64,000 bases of DNA from Mycobacterium paraense (GTDB lineage: Bacteria > Actinomycetota > Actinomycetes > Mycobacteriales > Mycobacteriaceae), in NCBI RefSeq assembly GCF_002101815.1, contig NZ_LQPM01000005.1:84051-148050 (forward strand), read 5' to 3'. The notes beneath the pieces were generated by a model, which saw only the letters and a program-made list of their open reading frames with translations, was not told the DNA's origin and made no database searches. Position 1 is the stretch's first letter; each line of letters begins with the position of its first letter. The position numbers were made by a program, and so were the translations under genes. Below, piece after piece: positions 32,523 through 40,465 of the stretch.

Positions 32523-33472
32523 GCCGCGATTTCCTCAGCCCCGACCAGAACATGGAACAGCACCGCCATCCGCACGTGCACCCCGTTCGAAACCTGTTGC
32601 AGCACGGCGGATTGCGAGGAGTCGGCGACGGTCGACGAGATCTCCATGCCACGCACCATCGGCCCGGGGTGCAGCACCACGGCGTGGCCGGGCAGCATCG
32701 CCTGGCGCCGCTCGGACAGCCCGTAGCGCACCGAGTATTCGCGCACCGACGGGAAGAAGCCGCCGTTCATCCGCTCGGCCTGCACCCGCAGCATCAGCAC
32801 CGCGTCGGCCGCGGGCAGCTCGGCGTCGAAGTCGTAGGAGACGGTGGCCGGCCAGCCGTCGACCCCGACCGGCAGCAGCGTCGGCGGCGCGACCAGCACC
32901 ACCTCGGCGCCCAGCGTGGCGAGCAGCATGACGTTGGACCGGGCCACCCGGCTGTGCAGGATGTCGCCGACGATCACGACGCGCCGGCCCTCGATGCCGC
33001 CGAGGCGCTGGCGCATGGTCAGCGCGTCCAGCAGCGCCTGCGTCGGGTGCTCGTGGGTGCCGTCGCCGGCGTTGATCACCGACGGTCCGTCGCCTTCAAA
33101 AGGAGAAGCGCAGGTCCAGTCGGCGAGCAGGTGCGCGGCCCCCGACGCCGGGTGCCGGATGATCAGCGCGTCGGCGCCGGCGGCCCGCAGCGTCAGCGCG
33201 GTGTCGCGCAGCGACTCGCCCTTGCCCACCGACGATCCGGCGGCGCTGACGTTGATCACGTCGGCGCTCATCCACTTGCCCGCCACCTCGAAGGACACCC
33301 GGGTGCGGGTCGAGTTCTCGTAGAACATCGTGACGACGGTGCGCCCGCGCAGCGTCGGCAGCTTCTTGATGTCGCGGCCGACCAGCGCCTGGGCGAACCG
33401 GTCGGCGTCGTCGAGGATGGCGGTGGCGTCCTCGCGGCTCAGGTCGCCGGCGGCCAGCAGGTGGCGGGTCAT
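32519..33472 (-). CDS. pyrB: Aspartate carbamoyltransferase catalytic subunit
   Basis: Joins carbamoyl phosphate to aspartate. The carbamoyl-phosphate loop STRTRVSFE near residue 55, the SVGKGES loop, the [11 protein letters not shown] motif and the C-terminal LHPGPMVRG are all intact. The 317-residue length is standard. No pyrI regulatory-chain gene is present, as expected in actinobacteria. ATG 33472 overlaps the pyrR stop (ATGA). Confidence 0.97.
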   Translation of the reverse strand: MTRHLLAAGDLSREDATAILDDADRFAQALVGRDIKKLPTLRGRTVVTMFYENSTRTRVSFEVAGKWMSADVINVSAAGSSVGKGESLRDTALTLRAAGADALIIRHPASGAAHLLADWTCASPFEGDGPSVINAGDGTHEHPTQALLDALTMRQRLGGIEGRRVVIVGDILHSRVARSNVMLLATLGAEVVLVAPPTLLPVGVDGWPATVSYDFDAELPAADAVLMLRVQAERMNGGFFPSVREYSVRYGLSERRQAMLPGHAVVLHPGPMVRGMEISSTVADSSQSAVLQQVSNGVHVRMAVLFHVLVGAEEIAA

Positions 33473-34032
33473 CGCGAGATCACCACCCCGTCGCGGTCGT
33501 CGTGCTCGCTCAGCAGCACGTGCACGCTCTCGGTGCGCGAGGTCGGCACGTTCTTGCCCACGTAGTCGGCGCGCAGCGGCAGTTCGCGGTGGCCGCGGTC
33601 GACGAGGACCGCCAGCTGCACCGCCCGGGGCCGGCCGACGTCGCGCAGCGCGTCCAGCGCGGAGCGCACCGAGCGACCGGAGTACAGCACGTCGTCGACG
33701 AGGATCACCAGGGCGTCGTCGATGCCGCCGGCCGGGATCGCGGTGGCCTCCAGGGGCCGCGGCGGCTTTTGCATCAGGTCGTCGCGGTACAGGGTGATGT
33801 CCAGGGCGCCGTGTCCGACGTCGACGCCGCTGTATTCGGCGATGTTGGCGGCCAGGCGTTGGGCGAGGATGACGCCGCGGGTCGGGATTCCCAGCAGCAC
33901 CACCCGAGGTGCGTCTGGAGCGTCCAGCGCCGTCTTTTCGATGATCTGATGCGCGATACGGGAAATGGTGCGACCCACGTCGGCCGCCGACATCAATTCG
34001 CGGCCGGTGCCCGTGTCACCCGCGGCACACAT
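33469..34032 (-). CDS. pyrR: Pyrimidine operon regulator PyrR
   Basis: Uridine-nucleotide-dependent RNA-binding regulator with a uracil phosphoribosyltransferase fold. The 187 residues include [18 protein letters not shown], the PRPP-binding loop [19 protein letters not shown] and [16 protein letters not shown] 34032 gives the family N-terminus ([20 protein letters not shown] follows) and lies behind AAGGAGGT. It is first in the operon, and its leader has its own binding hairpin over that ribosome site, so it should repress its own translation and, by coupling, that of pyrB and pyrC when UMP is high. Confidence 0.96.
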   Translation of the reverse strand: MCAAGDTGTGRELMSAADVGRTISRIAHQIIEKTALDAPDAPRVVLLGIPTRGVILAQRLAANIAEYSGVDVGHGALDITLYRDDLMQKPPRPLEATAIPAGGIDDALVILVDDVLYSGRSVRSALDALRDVGRPRAVQLAVLVDRGHRELPLRADYVGKNVPTSRTESVHVLLSEHDDRDGVVISR

Positions 34033-34043
34033 GCGAAGACTTG

Positions 34044-34081
34044 ACCTCCTTCTCCGCCTCTCTGGACGGATCGTTAAAGGA
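34044..34081 (-). promoter_or_regulatory. PyrR-binding RNA hairpin masking the pyrR ribosome site
   Basis: On the minus strand TCCTT (34081-34077) pairs with AAGGA (34051-34047), and CCG pairs with CGG inside. The loop carries GTCCAGAGAGGC, the hallmark of PyrR-binding loops. AAGGA is the 5' part of the Shine-Dalgarno AAGGAGGT, so PyrR bound to this hairpin would block ribosome entry. No terminator/antiterminator pair follows, so control is translational, as reported for M. smegmatis. Confidence 0.88.
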
Positions 34082-34096
34082 TGTCGACTGCCCGGC

Positions 34097-34102
34097 AGCG
34101 TA
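34097..34102 (-). promoter_or_regulatory. Candidate -10 box of the pyr operon
   Basis: TACGCT on the minus strand. Transcription from about 34090 would give a leader of nearly 60 bases that contains the complete PyrR hairpin, consistent with translational control. Confidence 0.5.
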
Positions 34103-34113
34103 GCACTGCGGAC

Positions 34114-34119
34114 TAGCCT
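34114..34119 (+). promoter_or_regulatory. Probable -10 box for leaderless methyltransferase gene
   Basis: TAGCCT, seven bases, ATG 34127. It faces the pyr operon -10 box 11 bases away on the other strand. Confidence 0.55.
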
Positions 34120-34126
34120 GGGTGAA

Positions 34127-34795
34127 ATGACAGGCTCGAGTTCCCCCGGCTTTCCCTCCGGACTGCAGCGCATGGATTTCGACGCGCTTTACCGCGGCGA
34201 GAGCCCCGGCGAAGGCATGCCCGCGATGGCCTCGCCGCCGTGGGATACCAAGGCGCCCAAGGAGAATGTCATCGCGTGGCACACGGGCGGCTGGGTCCAC
34301 GGTGACGTCCTCGACATCGGCTGCGGCCTCGGCGACAACGCCATCTACCTGGCGAAGAACGGCTACCGCGTCACCGGGCTGGACATCTCGCCGACGGCGC
34401 TGATCACCGCGGAGCGGCGCGCCGCCGACGCCGGAGTTCAGGTGCGGTTCGCGGTGGCCGACTCCACCGAGCTGGAGGGCTACACCGACGCGTTCGACAC
34501 CATCGTCGACAGCGGCATGTTCCACTGCCTCGACGACGAGGGCAAGCGCAGCTACGCCGCCGCGGCGCACCGGGCCACCCGGCCGGGCGCCACGTTGCTC
34601 ATCAGTTGCTTCTCCGACGCGAACCCGACCGACACGGAGTGGCCGCGGCCGTCGGTGCCGGAGCGGTTGCTGCGCGACGTCCTCGGCGGCGCCGGCTGGG
34701 ACATCGAGTCGCTGGATCCGGCCACGGTGCGTCGCGAGGTGGACGGGACCGAGATCGAGATGGCGTTCTGGTACGTCCGCGCGCGGCGGCGCTAG
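34127..34795 (+). CDS. SAM-dependent methyltransferase (Rv1377c-like)
   Basis: A 222-residue class I methyltransferase. Motif I is [20 protein letters not shown], strand 2 ends [11 protein letters not shown], and motif IV is [13 protein letters not shown]. The early segment [13 protein letters not shown] and [10 protein letters not shown] resemble thiopurine or small-molecule methyltransferases. The target is unknown. The start ATG 34127 is backed by the leaderless box; ATG 34172 is a shorter option. It is divergent from pyrR as Rv1377c is near Rv1379 in Mtb. Confidence 0.88.
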   Translation: MTGSSSPGFPSGLQRMDFDALYRGESPGEGMPAMASPPWDTKAPKENVIAWHTGGWVHGDVLDIGCGLGDNAIYLAKNGYRVTGLDISPTALITAERRAADAGVQVRFAVADSTELEGYTDAFDTIVDSGMFHCLDDEGKRSYAAAAHRATRPGATLLISCFSDANPTDTEWPRPSVPERLLRDVLGGAGWDIESLDPATVRREVDGTEIEMAFWYVRARRR

Positions 34796-34825
34796 CGGAC
34801 CCGGTCGCCTGTCGGTGGCCCCCGC

Positions 34826-34831
34826 TACTAT
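34826..34831 (+). promoter_or_regulatory. Probable -10 box for leaderless DUF222 gene
   Basis: TACTAT, seven bases, ATG 34839. The last T is also the first base of the LexA box, so bound LexA would block the promoter. Confidence 0.6.
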
Positions 34832-34846
34832 CGAAAGTATGTTCGA
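34831..34846. promoter_or_regulatory. LexA (SOS) box over the DUF222 start codon
   Basis: TCGAAAGTATGTTCGA differs at one base from the mycobacterial SOS box TCGAAC-N4-GTTCGA. It directly follows the -10 box and covers ATG 34839. Several Mtb 13E12-family genes are DNA-damage-inducible through such boxes. Confidence 0.85.
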
Positions 34847-36074
34847 TTCTGGTGGGCGTGCCGCTGAGGCCTCGCTGATCGCGCGGATCGCCGAGCTCGA
34901 GATGGCCAAGTCGGCGGCCGCCGCCGAGCAGGCCCGCGCGTCCGTGCAGTTGGAGGCGCTGCGCCGCGCCAACGAGGCCGACGCGGGGGTGCCGGCCGCC
35001 CAGCGTGGGCGCGGGCTGGCCGGCGAGATCGCGCTGGCGCGACGGGATTCCCCCGCCCGGGGCGGGCGGCACCTCGGCTTCGCGAAGGCGCTGGTGCACG
35101 AGATGCCGTACACGCTCGCGGCGCTGGAGGCCGGGCGGTTGTCGGAGTGGCGCGCCACCCTGATCGTGCGCGAGTCGGCGTGCCTGGACGTTGACCACCG
35201 GCGCGAGCTGGACGCCGAGCTGTGCGCCGACTGGTCGGCGCTGGACGGGATGGGCGATGCGCGGGTCGCGGCGGCTGCCAAGGCGATCGCCTACCGGCTC
35301 GACCCCCGGGCCGTGGTCGACCGTGCGGCCAGGGCCGACTCCGAGCGGACGGTGACGATCCGGCCGGCCCCCGACACCATGACGTGGGTGACGGCGCTGC
35401 TTCCGGTGGCCCGCGGTGTTGCGGTGTACGCGGCCCTCAGGCGCGCCGCCGACACCACCTTCGACGGGCGCACGCGCGGCCAGGTCATGGCCGACACGCT
35501 GGTCGAGCGCGTCACCGGCCGGCCCGCCGAGGTGGCGGAGCCGATCGCGGTCAACCTGGTGATCTCCGACGAAACGCTGCTGGGTCATGACGACACGGCG
35601 GCGGTGGTCGACGGGTACGGCCCGATACCGGCGGCCGTGGCCCGCCATTTGGTGAGCGACGCCGCCGATGGCCGGTCGCGGGCCACGCTGCGGCGGCTCT
35701 ACCGGCGTCCCGGTTCGGGATCCCTGGTCGCCATGGAGTCACGGGCGCGACGCTTTCCCAAGGGGCTCGCCCGATTCATCGGCCTGCGCGACCAGCGCTG
35801 CCGCACCCCCTACTGCGACGCCCCGATCCGCCACCACGACCACGCGCGGCCCCACCACCGCGGCGGTGCCACCAGCGCGACGAACGGGCTCGGCATGTGT
35901 GAGCGCTGCAACTACGCCAAGGAGGCACCCGGCTGGCGCGTCGCGGCGAGCGTGGACGAAAAAGGTAGGCACACGGCCGAATTCACGACGCCGACCGGCG
36001 CGCGCTACCGCTCCGGCGCGCCGCCGCCGCCCGGGCGGCTCGACATCTTCGTCATCGAGCCCCGCGCCGCCTGA
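34839..36074 (+). CDS. 13E12 repeat family protein: DUF222 plus HNH nuclease domain (Rv1378c-like)
   Basis: A 411-residue protein. The N-terminal two thirds are DUF222 (ELEMAKSAAAAEQARASVQ, GEIALARRDSP, LVHEMPYTLAALEAGRLSEW). The C-terminus is an HNH domain: RDQRCRTPYCDAPIRHHDHA, HHRGGATSATNGLGMCERCN, with two CxxC-type metal pairs. These repeated mycobacterial genes are probably endonucleases of mobile origin. ATG 34839 is set by the TACTAT box and the LexA box across the codon; GTG 34815 would lie upstream of that promoter. SOS control is expected. It corresponds to Rv1378c and is the last gene before the accessory region. Confidence 0.92.
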   Translation: MFDSGGRAAEASLIARIAELEMAKSAAAAEQARASVQLEALRRANEADAGVPAAQRGRGLAGEIALARRDSPARGGRHLGFAKALVHEMPYTLAALEAGRLSEWRATLIVRESACLDVDHRRELDAELCADWSALDGMGDARVAAAAKAIAYRLDPRAVVDRAARADSERTVTIRPAPDTMTWVTALLPVARGVAVYAALRRAADTTFDGRTRGQVMADTLVERVTGRPAEVAEPIAVNLVISDETLLGHDDTAAVVDGYGPIPAAVARHLVSDAADGRSRATLRRLYRRPGSGSLVAMESRARRFPKGLARFIGLRDQRCRTPYCDAPIRHHDHARPHHRGGATSATNGLGMCERCNYAKEAPGWRVAASVDEKGRHTAEFTTPTGARYRSGAPPPPGRLDIFVIEPRAA

Positions 36075-36093
36075 CCGACGGCTACGTAGGCCG

Positions 36094-36522
36094 CTAGCTG
36101 CACGGGTATTGACCGTTGAACACGCAGTTCGTCGGCGGTGAGTAGGTGCCGATCAGCATGCCCCGGAAACCACCCGTCGCCGAGCCGCCGGGCGCGATGA
36201 CGCGGTTCCAGTTCGCGGGCGTGACAACGAAGTGCGTGCCGGATTGGGTGACGGTGCTGTTCCACGCGTGCACGACGGATTGCCCCGCCGGCATGTCGAA
36301 GTCGATCCGCCAATCGCTCATCGGCGCCATGCTGGCGTTGGTGACGGCGAAGCGGGCGATGAAGCCGGTCTGCCAGGTGTGTTCCACCGCCAGCGTCGCC
36401 GTCGCCGCGGCCGCACGAGCCGCGGGGGCGATGCCGAGGCCGGCGATGGCAAGCAGCAACACCGACACGGTGACGTGAAGCGCCGTGCGCCAGCGCTTCA
36501 CGTGATTGTCCAGTCCCGCCAT
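36094..36522 (-). CDS. Secreted carbohydrate-binding (CBM2) protein, Rv1987-like
   Basis: A 142-residue exported protein. Signal peptide about 1-36 (VKRWRTALHVTVSVLLLAIA, ending PAARA), then one CBM2 cellulose/chitin-binding module: TWQTGFIARFAVTNASMAPM, WRIDFDMPAGQSVVHAWNS, and the closing pair Cys near residues 135 and 141 (NCVFNGQYPCS). No catalytic domain is attached, so it binds polysaccharide but should not cut it. Length equals Mtb Rv1987, which in Mtb lies in RD2, a different context. ATG 36522 gives the same start MAGL. It is convergent with the DUF222 gene. Confidence 0.88.
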   Translation of the reverse strand: MAGLDNHVKRWRTALHVTVSVLLLAIAGLGIAPAARAAAATATLAVEHTWQTGFIARFAVTNASMAPMSDWRIDFDMPAGQSVVHAWNSTVTQSGTHFVVTPANWNRVIAPGGSATGGFRGMLIGTYSPPTNCVFNGQYPCS

Positions 36523-36591
36523 AGCAGCCAACACTAAGACCGAACAGGCGATATCGGCCCTCCCGTCGCGGCTAAGCTGCCGGACCTTTGC

Positions 36592-37218
36592 TCAACCGAA
36601 ACCATGATGAGATGTCGGCGCCGGCGGCCTGAACACCACGAGCGATTCCAAGCGTTCGCGATAGTGCTCGAGCGGTGGGACGCGCCGGTTCTCGACCTTT
36701 GCGGCGTCGTCCCACCGCCTCAGGCGGCAGGCGTCCGCGGCGTGCCGCAACCGGCGGAACTTCACCACTTCTTCGGGACCCATCGGACCGCCCTGCAGCA
36801 GCAGACTCTGCACGGAGGCCCGCGACAGTCCGTCGACATAGGAGGGGTCGGTCGCGACCAGGTACCTTTTCGCGGCGACGTGCAGCGCGACGGGCGACGT
36901 CACCGCCGGGGGAAACCACCGGCCGAGGATCGTCGCGGCGACGAGCTCGTGCTTCTCGTTCTCGTGCAGGAAGTCGGCTCGAGTGTTGTGCTCGTCGACC
37001 ACTAAGTGGCCGATGTCGTGCAGCAATGCGGCGATCGTCATTGCGTCCCCGGCGTTTTCGGCATCCGCGAGCGCGGCGGATTGAACCGCGTGCTCGGTCT
37101 GGCTGACCGCTTCGTCGTAGCGACTGTCGCCACGTTCGGCGAACAGCGCGAAGACCTGGTCGGCGACTTCGGCCGCCGTGGTGGGATCGGCGAGCGGCCA
37201 TCGCGACGAGGCGGTCAT
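36592..37218 (-). CDS. PhnZ-like HD-domain di-iron oxygenase (C-P bond cleavage candidate)
   Basis: A 208-residue HD protein. The metal ligands of PhnZ (His34, His58, Asp59, His80, His104, Asp161) align with His43, His67, Asp68 (LLHDIGHL), His90, His113 and Asp170 at almost identical spacing. PhnZ phosphonate-binding Lys108 and Arg158 match Lys117 (HVAAKRYL) and Arg167 (RLRRWDD). SRASVQSLLLQGGPMGPEE is typical of the phosphonate-operon HD family. PhnZ uses mixed-valent iron and oxygen to cleave 1-hydroxy-2-aminoethylphosphonate to glycine and phosphate. ATG 37218 overlaps the dioxygenase stop (ATGA), the PhnY-PhnZ arrangement. The exact substrate is inference. Confidence 0.85.
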   Translation of the reverse strand: MTASSRWPLADPTTAAEVADQVFALFAERGDSRYDEAVSQTEHAVQSAALADAENAGDAMTIAALLHDIGHLVVDEHNTRADFLHENEKHELVAATILGRWFPPAVTSPVALHVAAKRYLVATDPSYVDGLSRASVQSLLLQGGPMGPEEVVKFRRLRHAADACRLRRWDDAAKVENRRVPPLEHYRERLESLVVFRPPAPTSHHGFG

Positions 37219-38000
37219 GTGCTCGCCTCCGCGGGGGCGATGCCGCGAAAGTGGCCGATGAGGCTGACCCGCTGAACTCCGCCGCGCCCGGACGCGCCCG
37301 CCAGCGCGACGCGCTTGTGGCGGTAGTAGGCCTCATGCAGGTCACCCGACGAGGCCGCGTTGTAGGTCAGGTAGAGGGCGCGCCGCGACGTGGTCGACGT
37401 GTTGGCACCGCTGCGGTGCGGCGTGTGGCTATGGAACCAGACCAGGGAGCCGGCGCGCACCGGATGGGCCCGCCATGCCAGCGTTTCGGCGATGTCCGGG
37501 CGGATGCAGCCGTCGCGGTCGTTGGCGAGCAGGTCGTGGTGCATCCCGGCGACGAATTCCAGACAGCCGTTCTCGACGGTCGAATCATCCACCGCGAGCA
37601 GGCAACTCACGCTCACGGCGATATGCGGATAGGCGGGAGCATCCTGGTGGGCGGCAAACCCCGCCCCGCCGGGGTGCTTGTAGTTGATCTTCTCCTTGTA
37701 GAGCACCGCGGGTTCGCCCAGGAGCTGCCCGGCCATCGCCGGAACCGCGCCGGTGGTCAGCAAGTCGCGCAGCTCGGCGTGGAAGGGCGAGAAGTTCTCC
37801 GTGCGGGTGCGCCGCACCCCGGCGGCCGTCTGCTCGTCGTGTTGCAGCCAGCCCGCGTCGGCGTCGCCCGGCCAGCGTTCGACGTCGCAAACCCACCGAC
37901 GGACCCGCTCCAGGCTTTCGGCGGACAGGAAGTCCGCCACCGCCAGGTAGCCGTCCCGGTAGAACGCTTCGATGTCGGTCTGCGAGAGGCCGGTCGACAT
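37215..38000 (-). CDS. PhyH-family Fe(II)/2-oxoglutarate dioxygenase (PhnY-like)
   Basis: A 261-residue phytanoyl-CoA dioxygenase-type enzyme. The iron-binding HxD is His118-Gln-Asp120 (FAAHQDAPAY), the distal His is probably His195 (HTPHRSGANTS), and Arg206/207 can bind 2-oxoglutarate. YKEKINYKHPGGAGF is a typical cosubstrate strand. In oxidative phosphonate catabolism PhnY, of the same superfamily, hydroxylates C1 of 2-aminoethylphosphonate to give the PhnZ substrate. ATG 38000 follows GGGGAAG; upstream in-frame codons are less likely. Its coupling to the PhnZ-like gene and a divergent carrier supports that role. Confidence 0.82.
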   Translation of the reverse strand: MSTGLSQTDIEAFYRDGYLAVADFLSAESLERVRRWVCDVERWPGDADAGWLQHDEQTAAGVRRTRTENFSPFHAELRDLLTTGAVPAMAGQLLGEPAVLYKEKINYKHPGGAGFAAHQDAPAYPHIAVSVSCLLAVDDSTVENGCLEFVAGMHHDLLANDRDGCIRPDIAETLAWRAHPVRAGSLVWFHSHTPHRSGANTSTTSRRALYLTYNAASSGDLHEAYYRHKRVALAGASGRGGVQRVSLIGHFRGIAPAEAST

Positions 38001-38054
38001 GCTTCCCCTTCCCATGGCCAAGGCGACTCTACCGACCACTGTAACTTTATTTCG

Positions 38055-38076
38055 TATCCATCCGCCATCACGGATA
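38055..38076. promoter_or_regulatory. Inverted repeat in the divergent phosphonate-locus promoter
   Basis: TATCC (38055-38059) and GGATA (38072-38076) face each other in an AT-rich patch between the dioxygenase and the carrier. It is a candidate site for the RpiR- or GntR-type regulators encoded nearby. Confidence 0.35.
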
Positions 38077-38142
38077 ACTCTTACATTCGTGTTCACCTCG
38101 GGTTCGTTGGCACTTCGCCTCTGCCCCGTAGGTTCTCGGCCC

Positions 38143-39552
38143 ATGACATCGACCCGCACCCACTCGGCCCACGCGCCCGGAGTGATCGACGTCCTCGACG
38201 GATCCCGGTTTCAGCGCTTCCATTTCAAAGCGATCGCCATCTCGGGAGCCGGCTTCTTCACCGACGCTTATGACCTCACCGTGATCGGCACGGCCTTGCT
38301 GCTGATCAAGCCCCAGTGGGGCTTGAACACCGGCCAGGTGGCGATGCTGGGTAGCTCGGCGCTGATCGCCTCGGCGATCGGGGCGGTCGCGTGGGGCAGG
38401 CTGGCCGACGTCTTCGGCCGCAAGCGCATGTACGGGCTGGCCGCCGCGATCATGACCATTGCGGCGATCGCATCGGGATTGTCCCCGAATTTCCTGTGGC
38501 TGTTGGTATTTCGATTCATCCTGGGTGTGGCCATCGGCGGCGACTACCCGGTGTCGGGCGTGATCATGACCGAGTATGCGAACGTCAAAGATCGCGGCCG
38601 GATGGTCGCGCTGATGTTCTCCAGCTACGCGCTGGGCTCGATCGCCGGGCCGGCCGTCGCGCTGTTGCTGCTTTACTCGGGCCTGAATCAGGGGTTGACC
38701 TGGCGGCTGCTGCTGGCGCTGGGGGCCGTGCCGTCGCTACTGGTGCTCTACGCGCGAACCAAGGCGCCCGAGTCGCCGCGGTTCATCGCCGAGACGGACG
38801 AGCAGCGAGCGGCGGCCGACCTGACGTCCTTCACCGGGACGACGACCGCGGCCACCGGGACCTCGGGCGTCCGCCGGACGATGTGGCAGTGCCTCCAAGT
38901 CCCCGGCGTGTGGCGAGCCGTGCTGATGACGGCGGGCGTGTGGTTCCTGTTCGACATCGCGTATTACGGCAACACCATCAGTTCCCCGCTGCTGGTGAAA
39001 AGCGTTGCACCGCATGCCTCGACGATCGAGGCGGTAACGATCAACCTGGCGCTGTACGCGGTGTTCGCGGTGCCGGCGTTCGCAGTGACGATCTGGCTGA
39101 TCGACAAGATCGGCCACATCACGCTGCAGGTTGTCGGCTTGATCGGCATGGCGGCCGGCTTCGCCGCGATGGCGTCGATATCGCAGGTCGGCCACAGCGT
39201 CGGCCTGTTCATCACCGCGTACGGGATCAGCAACTTCTTCACCTGGTTCGGCCCCGGCGTCACGACGATGCTGCTCGCCGGCGAACTGTTCACCACGTCG
39301 ATTCGCGCGACCGGACACGGATTCGCCTCCGGCGCGGCGAAAGTCGGGGCGTTCGTGGGCGCGATCAGTTTCCCGCCCCTGCTCGCGGCCTGGGGCCTGC
39401 AGGGCACCGAGTTCGTCGCGGCGGCCTGCTGCCTGGCAGCAGCGGGGCTGTCGCTGATCGTGCCCGAGCCCGCCCGGCGCTCACTCGACAACATCGCGTT
39501 GACCCGGCGGGCCCACCGCGAGTCAACCGCCCCCGATCTGGCTGCGGCCTAA
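38143..39552 (+). CDS. MFS carrier of the PHO84-like phosphate/proton symporter type
   Basis: A 469-residue, 12-helix transporter. FTDAYDLTVIGTALLLI in helix 1, LADVFGRKRMYG after helix 2, and GVAIGGDYPVSGVIMTEYA in helix 4 are signatures of the phosphate:H+ symporter family. The surrounding genes suggest that its cargo is a phosphonate or phosphate ester. No phosphonate ABC importer is present, so this would be the uptake system. ATG 38143 begins after the divergent promoter region. A short gap (32 bases) links it to the RpiR regulator. Confidence 0.85.
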   Translation: MTSTRTHSAHAPGVIDVLDGSRFQRFHFKAIAISGAGFFTDAYDLTVIGTALLLIKPQWGLNTGQVAMLGSSALIASAIGAVAWGRLADVFGRKRMYGLAAAIMTIAAIASGLSPNFLWLLVFRFILGVAIGGDYPVSGVIMTEYANVKDRGRMVALMFSSYALGSIAGPAVALLLLYSGLNQGLTWRLLLALGAVPSLLVLYARTKAPESPRFIAETDEQRAAADLTSFTGTTTAATGTSGVRRTMWQCLQVPGVWRAVLMTAGVWFLFDIAYYGNTISSPLLVKSVAPHASTIEAVTINLALYAVFAVPAFAVTIWLIDKIGHITLQVVGLIGMAAGFAAMASISQVGHSVGLFITAYGISNFFTWFGPGVTTMLLAGELFTTSIRATGHGFASGAAKVGAFVGAISFPPLLAAWGLQGTEFVAAACCLAAAGLSLIVPEPARRSLDNIALTRRAHRESTAPDLAAA

Positions 39553-39584
39553 CAGAAGACGGGCGCCATGTCATGCTTTAGCGC

Positions 39585-40454
39585 ATGACGAGCACGGAGG
39601 CGCGCCCGCCCAGCGGATCGGTGGTGGCGCACATCCGCGCGGCGCTGCCCAACCTGACCCCCCGCGCGCAGGCGATTGGTCAAGCCGTGCTCGACGACCC
39701 CCGGGCCATCATCCACCTGACGGTCAGCGACCTCGCCGAGCGGACGGCGACCTCGGTGGCCTCGGTGGTCCGGTTCTGTCAGGACATCGGACTGCGCGGC
39801 TATGCGGATTTGAAGATCCGGCTGGCCGCGGACACCATCCCCGCCGAGGAGACCCTGCACGAGGGGATCAGCCCGACCGACGACGCGCGCACGGTCCTCA
39901 AGAAGGTGCTGGCCGACTCCCAGGCGGCCGTCGCCGGCGCCGCCGACACCATCGACAGCGAGCAGTTCGAGTCCGCCGTCGCCGCCCTTTCCACCGCATC
40001 CCGCGTGCTATGCGTGGGCGTCGGAACGTCGGCGCCCTTGGCTCAGGATGCCGGATATCGCCTGCGCACAATCGGTTTGAGCGCGGAGGCGCCCGCGGAC
40101 GGACATGTCCAGCACGTCGCGGCCCGCCTGTTGAAGCCGGGCGCGGTATGCCTGTGCTTCAGTCACACCGGCCAGACCAGCGAATCGTTGATGGCGGTCG
40201 AGGGTGCCAGGGAGGCCGGTGCGACGACGATCGCGATCACCAGCTTCTACCGCTCGCCGTTGAGCGAGTTGTGCGACGTCGTGCTGGTGGCCGGCGCCGC
40301 CGAGACCGACGTCCGCATGGAGGCCACCACCAGCCGGATCGCTCACATCGCGGTGTTCGATGCCCTGCACACCGCCGTCCTCATGGCGGATCTGCAGCGA
40401 GCCAGTGACGCACAGGGCGCCACCGCGGACGCCTTGACCCGGCACCGCATCTAG
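39585..40454 (+). CDS. RpiR family regulator (HTH plus SIS domain)
   Basis: A 289-residue regulator. The N-terminal HTH_6 has HLTVSDLAERTATSVASVVRFCQDIGLRGYADLK; the C-terminal SIS domain (about 115-260) starts ASRVLCVGVGTSAPLAQDAGY and has CFSHTGQTSESLMAVEGA. SIS domains of this family bind phosphorylated sugars, so a phosphorylated or phosphonate ligand is reasonable. It is downstream of the carrier and converges on the dehydrogenase with an 11-base gap. It is one of two regulators in the locus. Confidence 0.9.
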   Translation: MTSTEARPPSGSVVAHIRAALPNLTPRAQAIGQAVLDDPRAIIHLTVSDLAERTATSVASVVRFCQDIGLRGYADLKIRLAADTIPAEETLHEGISPTDDARTVLKKVLADSQAAVAGAADTIDSEQFESAVAALSTASRVLCVGVGTSAPLAQDAGYRLRTIGLSAEAPADGHVQHVAARLLKPGAVCLCFSHTGQTSESLMAVEGAREAGATTIAITSFYRSPLSELCDVVLVAGAAETDVRMEATTSRIAHIAVFDALHTAVLMADLQRASDAQGATADALTRHRI

Positions 40455-40465
40455 TCACCGAAGCG

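Noticed and set aside
36592..37218. Ordinary HD phosphohydrolase annotation
   Set aside because: Six metal ligands and phosphonate-binding Lys and Arg match PhnZ, and it is translationally coupled to a PhyH dioxygenase.
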